NCBI GenBank assembly: GCA_016647705.1
Contig: CM028326.1
Location: 23,451,901-23,515,900 of the forward strand
Length of the DNA: 64,000 bases
Origin: Eucommia ulmoides
Lineage: Eukaryota; Streptophyta; Magnoliopsida; Garryales; Eucommiaceae
Reading direction: 5' to 3'
Below the pieces are notes generated by a model. That model was not told where the DNA came from. It made no database searches and saw nothing but the letters and a program-made list of their open reading frames with translations. This document shows positions 12,065 to 23,669 of the stretch, one piece after another. Within the stretch, counting starts at the first letter, position 1; the number at the start of each line of letters is the position of its first letter. The position numbers were made by a program, and so were the translations under genes.

Positions 12065-13044
12065 ATTTCTATAGTTTAATTTTTGTACATTTAATGATTA
12101 AGTATCATTATTAATCACGAGTGTCCCCATACCCATATATGGTGTGAGACTAATCTCAGTCGGAGTACGTGGTTGTCCCTCCCAACAAGTGCTTTTTCGC
12201 AGGTTCAAACCCTTGACCTTACAGAAGTCTCTCAACTGTTTTAAGTCAAGAGGACCTTACCACTTGAGCCGCACTATATTGGTGTAAATTTAATGATTCA
12301 GTATTACTAAAGCGTGCATGTATTATTTTTATAATTTTTGTAAATTTAATGTCTGTAACTTCTGTATATTATATTTTCTCTCTTATATTATCTCTTTGAT
12401 TTAATTTTGATAAATTTAATGTTTCTCTATTATTATTAAATTTAGTGTCCATATATTTTTATAATTTTATAAATCTAATGTCCATAATTTCTATATATAT
12501 TATATTTTCTCTTTTGTAGTATTTCTTTAATTCAATTTGTGTAAATCTTATGTTTCAATGTTATTACTAAATTTAATGAGAATATACTATTTACATAATT
12601 TTTATGAAGTTAATGTCCATAATATTTTCGTATATAATGTTTTTAATTTAATTTTGGTAAAGTTAATATTTTGATATTATTACTAAAGTTAGTGCCCATA
12701 TATTATTTCTATCATTTTCGTAAATTAAAGTCCATAATTTTCATGTATTATATTTTTTCATTTTATATTATTTCTCTAATTTAATTTTTATAAATTTAAT
12801 ATTTTAGTATTATTACTAAATTTAATATCCATATATTATTTCTATAATTTTCATAAATTTAATCTTCATAATTTTCTCATATATTATATTTTTTAATTTA
12901 ATTTCAGTAAATTTAATATGCATATATTATTTCAATAATTTTTGTAAATTTAATGTCCATAATTTACGTATATTACATTTTCTCTTTTATATTATTTCTT
13001 ATTTAATTTTGGTAAAATTAATGTTTACATTATTACTAAACCTA

Positions 13045-13270
13045 ATGTCCATACATAATATACGAAAATTATGACCATTAAATTTACAAAAATTATTGAA
13101 ATAATATATGCATATTAAATTTATAGAAATTAAATTAAAAAATAAATATAATATAAGAAAAATATGGAGATTAAATTTATGAAAATTATAGAAATAATAT
13201 ATGGATATTTAAATTTAGTAATAATACCAAAAAATTAAATTAGAGAAATATTATCTAATTTAATATATAT
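13045..13270. repeat. Inverted segment within the A+T-rich array
   Basis: Array phrases appear here as reverse complement (for example AAATTATGACCATTAAATTTAC and AATATTATATGGATATT-type runs), facing the direct units at 12840-13040. The two blocks could pair into a long A+T-rich hairpin. Confidence 0.6.
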
Positions 13271-13391
13271 ATAAAAAACATATTATCTCTACTCAATTAT
13301 ACAAAAAAAAGAAAGATATATTTTCTTTTTTCAATTAAGTATAAAATATATAAGATAAAATATAAATATAGAGTTTATATTTATGTTAATA

Positions 13392-13420
13392 CTAGCACAA
13401 TACCCCTGCCGCGGGTGTAA
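13392..13420 (-). mobile_element. Helitron-like 3' terminus (tentative)
   Basis: On the minus strand a GC-rich imperfect hairpin (ACCCGCGGCAGGGGT) is followed by ATTGTG and CTAG|T. Helitrons end in CTRR about ten bases after a hairpin and insert between A and T. No matching 5' TC end was identified and the A+T-rich surroundings give no helicase. Confidence 0.3.
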
Positions 13421-14813
13421 AAACAAATTGAACAAAATTTAATATTATTTTTTAATTTAATTTTTATAAATTAATGTTTCAATATTTAAATTCATATTAT
13501 TTCTATAATTTTTGTAAATTTAATGCCCATAATTTCAATATATTACATTTTCTCTTTATATTATTTATTTAATTTAAATTTTGTAAATTTAATGTTTCAT
13601 TATCATTACTAAGTTTGATGTTGATAAGTGAATTTTTGTAATTTTCATAAATTTAATGTTCATAATTTTCGTATAATATATTTCTTCTTTTATATTATTT
13701 TTTTTAATTTAATTTCGATAAATTTAATATTTATCTATTATTACTAAATATAATGTCCAAACATTATTTTTATAATTTCTATAAATTTTATATCTATAAT
13801 TTATGAATATTATATTTCCTCTTTTATACTATTTCTTTAATTTAATTACTATAAATTTAATGTTTCAATATTATTACTAAATTTAATGAGCATATTTTAT
13901 ATCTAAAATTTCTATAAAATTAATGATTATAATTTTCGTATATTATATTTTCTCTTTTATATTATTTTTTAATTTATTTTTTCAAAAAAATTAATATTTT
14001 AATATTATTACTAAATTTAGTGTCAATATATTATTTATATATTTTTTATAAATTTATTTCATTATTATTACTAAATTTAATATTCGTATATTATTTACGT
14101 AATTTTTTTAAATTTAATATTTCAATATTATTACTAAATTTAATATCCATATGTTATTTTCATAATTTTTGTAAGAGAATATTCATAATTTCATTATTTT
14201 TTTTTATATATTTTTTCTTTAATTTAATTTTTACAAATCTAATATTTCAGTATTATATTATAATTTAATCTATAAAAATCGTATACTGTATTTTTTTTAT
14301 TTAATTTCTATATATTTAATGTTTTATTATTATTAAAAAATTAATGTGCGTGTATTATTTCAATAATTTTTGTAAATTTAATATCCATAATTTTTGTTTA
14401 TTATATATCCTATTTTATATTACTTCTTTAATTTAATTTTCGTAAATTTAATATTTTAGTAATATTATTAAATTTAATGTCCATAATTTACGTATATTAA
14501 TTTTTCTTTTTTATATTATTTTCTTTAATGTAATTTTTGTAAATTTATTGTTTTACTATTATTACTAATCTAATGTCTACATATAAATTTATGGATGTAG
14601 AAAAGCATATTCTCCATCCTTAATTGTACAAAAAAAAAAAAATATTATCTTTCCTCATCAGGTATAGATATATAAGTTTAAATATAAAAAATATTTTTTT
14701 ATTTATCTTAATCTAGAGAATCAATCTGGATCGCTTTTTATGTGGAAGATAAAGAATAGTTGTGATTTATTTAGGAAATTTATGTATGTGGTGTTTTATT
14801 TTATATATGTGTG

Positions 14814-14818
<5 letters not shown>

Positions 14819-14852
<34 letters not shown>
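14819..14852. repeat. (TA)n microsatellite
   Basis: About 16 TA units following a short (TG)n run. Confidence 0.9.
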
Positions 14853-14855
<3 letters not shown>

Positions 14856-15139
14856 TTAAGATAGATACAAATTTTATATTTATATTATATTTTATTTTAA
14901 TATGAATCGTGTTTTGTTTGTTCAGACATTTAACGTTTAAAAAATATCTAAAGTTCTTATGTCTAAAACATATTATATAAGAGATATTACTTTGTTTCAA
15001 TTTGTAATAGCATTACATCACTATTTTCGGGTTTGACGATTAAAATGCAAAATTGAGTATTATTGTTGCCCAAAAAATAAAATGGTTTTAGGCTGAAAAA
15101 AGATAATAATAAAAAAGGTATTTGAGAATACCAAATAGG

Positions 15140-15205
15140 AATGTTGTTCCCGAGACTCGAACCCACGACCCGAAGCATGAAACATACGTCTCTAAACCCA
15201 CAGGC
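15140..15205 (-). other. tRNA-like fragment, possible SINE head
   Basis: The minus strand contains GTGGGTTCGAGTCTCGGGAA, a good RNA polymerase III B-box with T-arm-like symmetry. The upstream part does not fold as a complete tRNA by eye and no A-box of good quality is seen, so a functional tRNA is not claimed. Confidence 0.3.
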
Positions 15206-15364
15206 ACAGAGCAGCTGGGGGCCAAATATTGGTTTTTTTATTACTAATATTTATTGCCTCTCTCTCTCTCTCAACAGAGGATCGAGCTCGTGAGCTTGGT
15301 TTTGAAAACCCAAATGCGGGCCAAATGTGGGCTTTAGTCCAAATATCAAAGCCTAGTATATTTA

Positions 15365-15373
15365 TAAAATTTA
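15365..15373. other. 9-bp target duplication, left (TAAAATTTA)
   Basis: Identical to 23234-23242 and directly outside the inverted termini of the Pack-MULE-like element. Confidence 0.8.
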
Positions 15374-15609
15374 GGGTTAATTATACGTTATCTCCCTTAG
15401 TTAGGCTATTTTGCACTTTGTCTCCTTGTAGTATTTTTTTCACTACTTACCCTCCCTATGATTTTAGACTAAAGTAGAACGGTTAAAAATTAACAGAACT
15501 GAGGGTATTTTTGTCATTGCACTTTTAAAATAAGGACAATGTTGTCATTTTGCTCTCATTAATTTAATGGGGTCTCTTTAATTATTTAGCTAAACATGAA
15601 GGGTCAAAA

Positions 15610-15684
15610 TTATATTTCCCCATCTTGAAAACCCACCTCCTCCTTGCTCAACTTCTCTTTCTCCACCACTTCCGTCTTCGCCAT
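15610..15684 (-). pseudogene. Short captured coding fragment (unrecognised)
   Basis: A 24-codon frame starting MAKTEVVEKEK and ending in a TAA, in GC-rich sequence between the MULE end and the copia insertion. It has codon-like composition but is too short to identify. It could also be read on the other strand; function unknown. Confidence 0.25.
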
Positions 15685-15724
15685 CGTCCCTAAGTACGCG
15701 AAGCTCGGCGGCCATGGCTTGGCC

Positions 15725-16776
15725 TGTTGTTGCAGAAAATAACTAAAGAACGAGTTTACCAAAATTTCTTGGGATGAATCGCGAATAAGGTCGCTCTCTT
15801 TAAGACGTTTCGCAGCTCTGCCCAAGAACGTGCAAGCAGTGTATCAGCCCCGTCGTCCCCAAGATAAAACAACCCATAATTCTTCTCTGTCTAGGACGTT
15901 CTTTGCACTGTAGAAGTCCCGAAAACCAAACACCCCCACACACTGTTCGCAAAACGAACAAACTGCTCAGAAACCAAAATCGAACTGAAGAAATAGTACC
16001 GGAACAGATCGGAACAATTCCGGAAGAACAAAACAGTGGAAACCGAAACTGTTTTAGAACAATTCGGAACAGAAACAGAAATAGTTCAGAAACAGAAACA
16101 GAAACAGTTCATAACAGAAACAGAAACAGTTCAGAAACAGAAAACAGAAACAGTTCAGAAATAGAAGCAGAACACACTGTTTTTCGTTTTTTTAAAAACT
16201 GAGGGAAAACTTGTATTTATAGGAGGAAAAAAAAAATAAACCGTTTAAAAAAAAATTAAAACCGAAATTAATAAAAACGTTTAATTAAAAAAAAAACGTT
16301 AACAGTTTTTTAAAACGTTTTAAAATAAATGAAAACGTTTTTTTTTTATTCTAACTGTTCAAACGTTTTTTAAAAAATCAAAACGTTTTTTTTTTTATTA
16401 TTATTATTCAAACGGTTCCCTTTTTTTTTTTTTTTTTTTTTTTAAATAAACTGTTTTTAAAAAAAATATTTTTCTAAAAAATAAATAAGTGTCACCTTAT
16501 CACATGCGCGACTCGGCACAGCACGGCACGGCCGAACAGACAGACGGCGGCGGCGGCGCGCGCGCGCGCGCGTGGTAAACCGTTAGGGATGTAACTCATC
16601 TCCCCTCCACAAAATGTGGGTACCCCTTGGGGCACACCCCAAGTGTCTCACATACCCCTAGATATCCTCATTAATTTCACATCTCCCAACCAATGTGGGG
16701 TAAAAGGACTAAAAGAGATTGCACATTTGGCACTTTCTATTCTAAAAATTTAAATTAAAATTCATTTGTTTCAACA
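15725..16776 (-). repeat. 3' LTR of the copia element
   Basis: Minus strand starts TGTTGAAACAAATG at 16776 and ends CTGCAACAACA at 15725. A TATA box (CTATAAATAC) lies on the minus strand at about 16211-16220. Upstream of it are poly-T/AAACG runs and a (CG)n tract near 16556-16572; downstream a dense run of CTGTTTCTG repeats (16060-16170 on the plus strand as CAGAAA). Confidence 0.92.
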
Positions 16777-16787
16777 ATCCCCCATTT
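16777..16787 (-). other. Polypurine tract of the copia element
   Basis: Minus strand AAATGGGGGAT directly upstream of the 3' LTR start TGTTGAAAC, the classical location and composition. Confidence 0.85.
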
Positions 16788-17330
16788 GAATTTTTAAAAA
16801 CAATTTTTTTCATCGAGCAGTATAATTCAATATAAGATTGTGCATAAGAAAAGGTGTCTATCGACATGAACCTTTACATAGTGAAGATGCTTTAGATTAT
16901 ACTAGAGTAACTCGTAGTTTTGAACTCTATCTCTAACAACATCACACACACAATCCTATCAGGGTGTAGTCCAAAAGCCCGTGCTTTACGGCCATGCACG
17001 TGTATCCTAGTATAGTGAATGCTCTAGAGAATTTTGCCCAAAATTCCATAGAAAGCGGCCCGACTTCCACATTCACATAGGTGAATCTATCAAGAGTACT
17101 CTTGTAACTAGGTACTCCACTCCAAATAGAGTATAGATCTCATTAAGAGTTAATAAAAACTCAACCTTCTATCGCTTCAAGATATCATGCTTCAAACAGC
17201 ACATTTATGAAATAGAACTCAAATTTATAGCATGATTTTTCTCATATCACTTCATGAGTTATTATTACCCTTTGAACCTATTTCTTGGGATCTCCAGTCT
17301 ATAGGTTGGGTTTCCCTCACAAGTGACTTG

Positions 17331-20300
17331 TCAATCTATGGGCTTGAGTCCCATTCCTTTTGAGGTTTTGTAAACCTTTTCTCGAGCTAATCCTTTCGTC
17401 AAAGGATCGGCTAAATTATCATCAGACCGTACATGATCCACTCTCACAGCCCCTGTAGAGATATACTCCCTAATAGTGCTGTGTTTGCGACGTATTTGTC
17501 GCTTTTTTCCGTTATAATAACGGTTCTGAATCTTTGCAATAGAAGCAGTACTATCACAATGGATCAAGACAACTGGAATCGGTCTCTCCCATAAAGGGGT
17601 ATCAGAAAGCAGGCTCATTAACCACCCTGCTTCCTCGCTAGTCGAAGTTAGTGCAATCATCTCAGACTCCATAGTAGATTGAGCCAAAATAGTCTGTTTC
17701 TTAGATTTCCAAGAAACAGTTCCACCAGCTATACTAAATATATAACCGCTAGTTGCCTTGGAGTCATCTGAAAGGGTGTTTCAATCAGCATCGCTATATC
17801 CTTCCAAAACAGCGGGAAACTTCTGATAATGTAATCCAAGGTTCATAGTTCTCTTTAGATATCTCATAATCTTATCAATAGCATACCAATACTCAATATT
17901 AGGTCTACTTGTAAACCTGCATAGTAATCCCACATCATACGCTATGTCGGGCCTAGTGCAGTCAGTGGCATATCGGAGACTGCCTATGATGCTCGCATAC
18001 TCAGTTTGTCTAACACCGTCACCGGTGTTCTTGAACAACTTCACACTAGGGTCATAAGGAGTACATGCTGGTTTACAATCAAAATAATTGTATTTTTTTA
18101 GAATCTTCTCTATATAATGAGATTGATCCAAAGAAATTCCATGTTTAGACCTAGTTATTTTAATACCAAGGATTACACTTGCTTCACCAAGATCTTTCAT
18201 ATCAAAATTAGCACATAGCATGGATTTTACATTATTCACAACATGAATATTGGAATAAAAAATTAGCAAGTCATCCACATAAATACATATAATAGTGCAA
18301 ACATCATTTTCAGATTTATAGTAAATGCATTTGTCACTTTCATTTACTTTAAAACCATGTGAAATGACTAGATTATCAAATTTCTCATGCCATTGCTTAG
18401 GTGCTTGTTTCAAACCATAAAGAGATTTATCTAATTTGCATACTTTGTTTTCTTGACCAGGAATAACAAATCCTTCAGGTTGGTCCATATATATCTCTTC
18501 TTCTAATTCATCATTCAAAAAAGCAGTTTTAACATCCATTTGGTGCACAATAAGATCATGAATTGCAGCAAGAGATAAAAGTACACGAATAGATGTAATT
18601 CTAGAGACAGGTGAGAAAGTATCAAAGAAATCTACATTCTCTCTTTGTCTAAACCCTTTGGCTACAAGATGAGCCTTATATTTATCAATGGTTCCATCGG
18701 GATTCAATTTCTTCTTAAGAATCCATTTACATCCTATTGTTTTACAACCAGGAGGTAAATCTACCAAATGCCAAGTTCTATTTGACTCGAAAGAGTCAAG
18801 TAGGATGTAAATAGGATGTAAAGTACACGAATAGATGTAAAGTACACGAATAGATGTAAAGTAACAATAGGATGTAAAGTACACGAATAGATGTAATTCT
18901 AGAGACAGGTGAGAAAGTATCAAAGAAATCTACATTCTCTCTTTGTCTAAACCCTTTGGCTACAAGACGAGCCTTATATTTATCAATGGTTCCATCGGGA
19001 TTCAATTTCTTCTTAAGAATCCATTTACATCCTATTGTTTTACAACCAGGAGGTAAATCTACCAAATGCCAAGTTCTATTTGACTCGAAAGAGTCTAACT
19101 CATCATCTATAGCCTCTTGCCACAAATTGGCATCTATAGAGGACAATGCCTCTTGGAGAGTAAGTGGATCTTCCTCTAAGGTATATGCATAGAAATCCGA
19201 ACCAAAGTCTTTAGCTATACGAGGTCGTTTACTCCTTCTAGGTTCAATATCTAATTCCTTATTAGATTCATTAATCCTAATGATAGGTTCATTACTAAAA
19301 GTTGAGCCCCCACTATTCTTCAATTTGAAAGGAAATTTATATTCATAAAAATCAGCATCATTTGATTCAATGATAACTCTATCTTTCAAATCATAAAATC
19401 TATAAGTTTTACTATTTACCGCATAACCAATAAAAACACATTCATAAGCTCTACTGACAAGTTTTCTTCTTTTTGGGTCAGGAATTCGAACATATGCTAA
19501 ACAACCCCAAGTTTTAAAATAAGACAAATTTGGTTTCTTATTTTTAAAAACTTCATAAGGTGAAATTTTACTTTTCGATTTGAGAACTCTATTAAGTACA
19601 TAGCAAACCGTTAATAAAATTTTACCCCACCAGTGAGAAGCTGCACCGGAGTTAAGTAAAATAGCAACTACTGATTCAGCAAAAGTTCTATTTTTCCTTT
19701 CAGCCTTACCATTCATTTCAGGAGAATACGGTGCAGTTTTTTCATGAATAATCCCATGAGAATTATAAAAATCAATAAAAATATCAGAATCATATTCTGT
19801 TCCTTTATCACTACGTAATCTCTTAATTTTCTTATTGCATTGATTTTCAATCTCAGTTACAAAATTTTTAAACATATCAAAAACTTCACTTTTATTTTTC
19901 ATGAGATAAACATAAGTAAAATCAGAACAATCATCTATGAATGTAATAAAATAGCGTTTACCATTTCTAGTCAAGACTCCATCAAATTCACAAATATCAG
20001 AATGTATCAAGTCAAGAGATTCAGATTCTCTAATTACTGATTTATGAGGGGTTTTAGTAATTTTAACTTGACTACAAAATTCACATTTTTTAAAATCATT
20101 CAAAGACAATTTAGGAATTAGTTCTAAATTGCTTAAGTTTTTAATAATGCGTTTGTTAACATCACAAAGTCTAGCATGCCAAATATTAAAAGAACATAAC
20201 ATGTAAGCAGAAGAAGAAATTTTATTAACTTCAACATTCAGTTTGAACATTCCATCAGTTGCACATCCTTTCCCAACAAAAATATTATTTTTGGTTAAGG

Positions 20301-20568
20301 TGTATAAATCAGTCCCAATAGTTTGAGTGAACCCCGCCTTGTTTAAAAGATAGCCCGAAACCAAATTCTTTCTCATCTCTGGAGTATGCAGAACATCTTT
20401 AAGGATGACTGTCTTTCCAGAGGTAAACTTTAATTCCACTTCACCAAAACCGGCAACAATAGTGGAGTGGGAATCACCCAGCAACACTTTCTTGTCTTCA
20501 CTTTCAGAATAAGACTTGAACATGGAACGATCATAGTAGACATGGCGTGAAGCACCAGTGTCTACTCA
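17331..20568 (-). pseudogene. copia pol (protease, integrase, RT, RNase H), broken
   Basis: From the gag side: a TGA at 20566-20568 where copia proteins usually have Trp, then the aspartic protease site DTGAS (20548-20562), a long frame to 18796 with gag-pre-integrase and integrase core (HSDI; LRSDKGTEYDS; NGKAERKNRT, supplying D, D and E), and the start of the RT. A tandem duplication (18581-19095) shifts the frame; RT then resumes with LVAKGFRQ, DVKTAFLNDELEEEIYMDQP and the catalytic YVDD at 18270-18281. Another TGA at the DAD(W) position near 17781 interrupts RNase H, which continues with STMESEM and ends KGMGLKPID at 17331. All domains can be recognised but no continuous product can be made. 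Confidence 0.9.
18581..19095 (-). repeat. Tandem duplication inside the copia RT
   Basis: 18581-18797 and 18879-19095 are 217-bp copies that differ, by eye, at one base (changing His to Arg in LVAKG's neighbour). The 81-bp spacer is built of short repeats such as GATGTAAAGTACACGAATA. The 298-bp offset is not a multiple of three. Confidence 0.93.
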
Positions 20569-21509
20569 CCACCCTTCGGATCCACCAACTATATTGATTT
20601 CAGAAATCATAGCTATAAGTTGGTCCTCGGTAAGATTCGCCTGTGGAACAAGACGATGTCTTTGCCGGCAGTTCCGAGCCAAATGGCCCGCCTTCCCACA
20701 GTTATAACAAGTAAACTGTTCAGAATTATTTCTTGAAGGGAGTTTGTTTCTATTCTGATTTTGATGCACATTTCTATTCTGGTTGTTGTGGTTGCGATTC
20801 TGATTTTGATTTTTCATATTTTTCCCTTTAGGTTTCAGAATAGCGTAAGATGATTTTTTGTGAGCGTTGTTAGAAACAACAACCACTTCATCTTTCTGAT
20901 CTTGTTTTCGGGCCTCCTCCTCAATCCGAAGACGAGTGATCAAACTTTCTAAAGAAAACTCTTTAGTTTTATGCCTCAGAGTATTCTTAAAATCTTTCTA
21001 AGAGGGGGTAATTTGTCAATTAATACAGCAACTTGAAATTGTTCATCAAGGGACATACCTTCAGCAATTATTTCGTGAGCGATTTTCTGAAGTTCATGAG
21101 ACTGAACTTCCACTGATTTTTCGTCGGTCATTTGGTATTTCAGATACCGACTAACAACATATTTTTTACTTCCAACCTCCTCAGTGTCGTATTTCTTCGA
21201 AAGAGCATCCCAAACTTCCTTTGCAGTTTTGTTATAGCAGTAATAATCATACAGATCATCAGACATACCATTAAGAATAAAATTCTTACAACGGAAATCA
21301 TTTTCCTCCCAAGACTTAACTTCTTGAATCTGAGCGTCTGTAGGAACTTGAAGTAATTGAGGTTTTTCGGTTGTACAGACATATGCTACTTTTTCGATAG
21401 TAAGAAAAAATTATATTTTCTGTCTCCATCTTTTAAAATGAAACCCTTCGAAACGAAAGGGTTTGTTGAGATCAACAGTTACTTGTTTAAAATCGTGATC
21501 ATTAGACAT
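20566..21509 (-). pseudogene. copia gag, broken
   Basis: Starts MSNDHDFKQ at 21509, 28 bases after the 5' LTR, which fits a copia gag start. A TAA at 21411-21413 ends the frame at codon 33. The frame then continues through VWDALSKKYDT and an SLDEQFQVAVLIDKLPP block typical of the UBN2/retrotran_gag family. A one-base shift near 21000 moves it into the frame holding an Asn/Gln/Arg-rich linker and the zinc knuckle CYNCGKAGHLARNC (20668-20709). It ends at a TGA just before the protease site. Confidence 0.88.
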
Positions 21510-21536
21510 CTTAGCAGATATTGGTCGTCTTAAAAT

Positions 21537-22580
21537 TGTTGTTGCAGAAAATAAATAAAGAACGAGTTTACCAAAATTTCTTGGGATGAGTCGCAGACTA
21601 GGTCGCTCTCTTTAAGACGTTTCGCGGCTTTGCCCAAGAACGTGCAAGCAGTGTATCAGCCCCGTCGTCCCCAGGATAAAACAACCCATAATTCTTCTCT
21701 GTCTAGGACGTTCTTTGCACTGTAGAAGTCTCGAAAACCAAAAACCCCCCCCCCCCCACACTGTTCGCAAAACGAACAAACTGCTCGGAAACCAAAATCG
21801 AACTGAAGAAACAGTACCGGAACAGATCGGAACAATTCCGGAAGAACACAACAGTGGAAACCGAAACTGTTTCAGAACAGTTTGGAACAGAAACAGAAAC
21901 AATTCAGAAACAGAAACAGAAACAGTTCAGAACAGAAACAGAAACAGTTCAGAAACAGAAAACAGAAACAGTTCAAAAACAGAAGCAAAACACATTGTTT
22001 TTCGTTTTTTTTAAAACTGAGAGAAAACTTGTATTTATAGGAGGAAAAAAAAAATAAACCGTTTAAAAAAAAATTAAAACCGAAATTAATAAAAACGTTT
22101 AATTAAAAAAAAAACGTTAATAGTTTTTTAAAACGTTTTAAAATAAATGAAAACGTTTTTTTTTTTTATTCTAACTGTTCAAACATTTTTTAAAAAATCA
22201 AAACGTTTTTTTTTTTTTTTTTTTTTTTTTTTATTATTATTATTATTCAAACGGTTTTTTTTTTTAAATAAACTGTTTTTAAAAAAAATATTTTTCTAAA
22301 AAATAAATAAGTACCACCTCATCACACGCTCGACTCGGCACGACCCGGACGGACGGCGGCGGCGGCGCGCGCGTGTGTGGTAAACCGGTAGGGATGTAAC
22401 TCCTCTCCCCTCCACAAAATGTGGGTACTCCTTGGGCACACTCCAAGTGTCTCACATACCCCTAGATATCCTCATTAATTTCATCTCTCCCAACCAATGT
22501 GGGATAAAAGGGCTAAAAGAGATTGCACATTTGGCACTTTCGATTCTAAAAATTTAAATTAAAATTCATTTGTTTTAACG
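21537..22580 (-). repeat. 5' LTR of the copia element
   Basis: Partner of 15725-16776. The outer dinucleotide is CG instead of TG (plus strand ..TTAACG), a single change. It has a longer poly-T/(TTA)n tract at 22207-22246 and a 13-base C-run near 21747. A tRNA primer site following its inner end was not recognised. Confidence 0.9.
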
Positions 22581-23017
22581 TGGCTTTGCCATCACGACGT
22601 CAAAATTGGTCACCGAAGTTGCCCCCACAAGCCTACCATCGCGCCGTCGAAATTGACTTTTGCCATCGCACCACAAGCCCACCATCTGCGCCTACAAAAC
22701 TTGATGCTTTTAGAGCTAGAAACATCAGCAGCTGGAGAAAATGGAGATTGTTCAATGGAGTAAGGATTCAATTACGTTTCAAAGAAGAAAACCCATGATT
22801 TTTTATTACTTTTTTTTTTTTTCTTTCTTCTGGGAATTGGTTAGAGAGAGAAGAAACAGAGTGTGAGTCACTCTAATCACCCAACACCCAAATAGTTTTT
22901 CTCAAATTTGATCCAGTTCTACCTTACCCTTAACTGCAAGCATAAATGAACAATTATTAAGAACGAAGAATGAAGAAGAAAAAAAGAAACATTCTTTACC
23001 TTTAATTCGGCGTCGGG

Positions 23018-23145
23018 ATGGCGGAGGAGTCACCTCTCCCGACGGCCGCCCAACCTGTGACGAAGGTGAAGTACGACAGCGCGTCGACGATTTTGTACGA
23101 AATCGCCAATGAAACCGCTCGACCACCGCCCAAAACCGCAAGAGG
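23018..23145 (+). pseudogene. Captured first exon of an unrecognised host gene
   Basis: ATG GCG GAG GAG opens a 42-codon GC-rich frame beginning MAEESPLPTAAQPVTK and containing a YDSASTILYEIANETARPPPK block. It stops exactly at a strong 5' splice site, GG|GTAAGT (donor at 23146). No continuing exon follows: the MULE end comes 88 bases later. This is what a captured exon plus intron start looks like. I do not recognise the source gene. Confidence 0.5.
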
Positions 23146-23240
23146 GTAAGTGGGGAAAAAAATTAACATAGGAAATTAACATAGGTGTAAATGCAAAACA
23201 GCCTAACAATAGGGGATAAAATATAATTAACCTTAAAATT

Positions 23241-23616
23241 TACTTATTATTTTACAAATATTAGTCAATCTCATTATTCTCGTCAAACACTATTTATCTC
23301 TCTTATAAATAAAAAATTAATATTTTTTTTATTATAATGACAATTTTATCTTTACCTATTTAAAAATTAAAATACATAAATAACCTTTTAAATTTATTAT
23401 ATTTTCATTTTTTATTTTTTTTACAATAACATCCCTAAAATCTAACCTTATGTAACCTTAATGAGTAAAATATTTTCTTCTTCAAAGCCTCCTCTCTCTC
23501 TTTCAACTCCATCCGCCACCGCTGTAATTTCTCTCTCACCCTCCGGAATTTCTCTCTCTCTTTCTTTCTCTCCCTCCCTCTCTCTTTCACTCCCAGATCC
23601 GACAGCACAACGAATC

Positions 23617-23669
<53 letters not shown>

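Larger units (their letters stand above)
12065..14610. repeat. A+T-rich tandem array with units of about 130 bp
   Basis: Starting with the right ATTTC duplication. TAATGTCCATAATTT-type phrases recur near 12346, 12476, 12608, 12727, 12862 and 12950, spaced mostly 120-135 bp, and again from 13520 to 14590. Units are strongly diverged. A non-array insert at 12113-12290 (GTGTCCCCATACCC...TTGAGCCGCACTATATTGGT) interrupts it; it has a GGTTCAAACCC B-box-like motif but no clear SINE structure. No coding frame. Confidence 0.7.
15725..22580 (-). mobile_element. Ty1/copia retrotransposon, defective
   Basis: LTRs at 15725-16776 and 21537-22580 enclose gag and pol in copia order (gag, protease, integrase, RT, RNase H) on the minus strand. 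Flanking five-mers are TGGCC (15720-15724) and TGGCT (22581-22585), a duplication with one transition. Over the first 180 aligned bases I count about eight LTR differences, so the insertion is not recent. gag and pol carry two nonsense changes at Trp codons, one further stop, a frameshift and a 298-bp duplication. It inserted into the Pack-MULE-like element. Confidence 0.92.
15374..23233. mobile_element. Pack-MULE-like element (interrupted by a copia element)
   Basis: Left end GGGTTAATTATACGTTATC and the reverse complement of the right end AGGTTAATTATATTTTATC continue as similar sequence for about 50 bases (both include GTTAGGCT(A/G)TTTTGCA). Perfect 9-bp duplications flank the ends, the hallmark of Mutator-like elements. 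Without the copia insertion the element is about 1 kb: 15374-15724 plus 22581-23233. Its interior is much GC-richer than the surroundings and contains exon-like fragments, the pattern of gene capture by Pack-MULEs. No transposase is present. Confidence 0.75.

Noticed and set aside
15140..15205. Functional tRNA gene
   Set aside because: Only the T-arm/B-box half is convincing; no full cloverleaf or good A-box was found, so it is listed only as a tRNA-like fragment.
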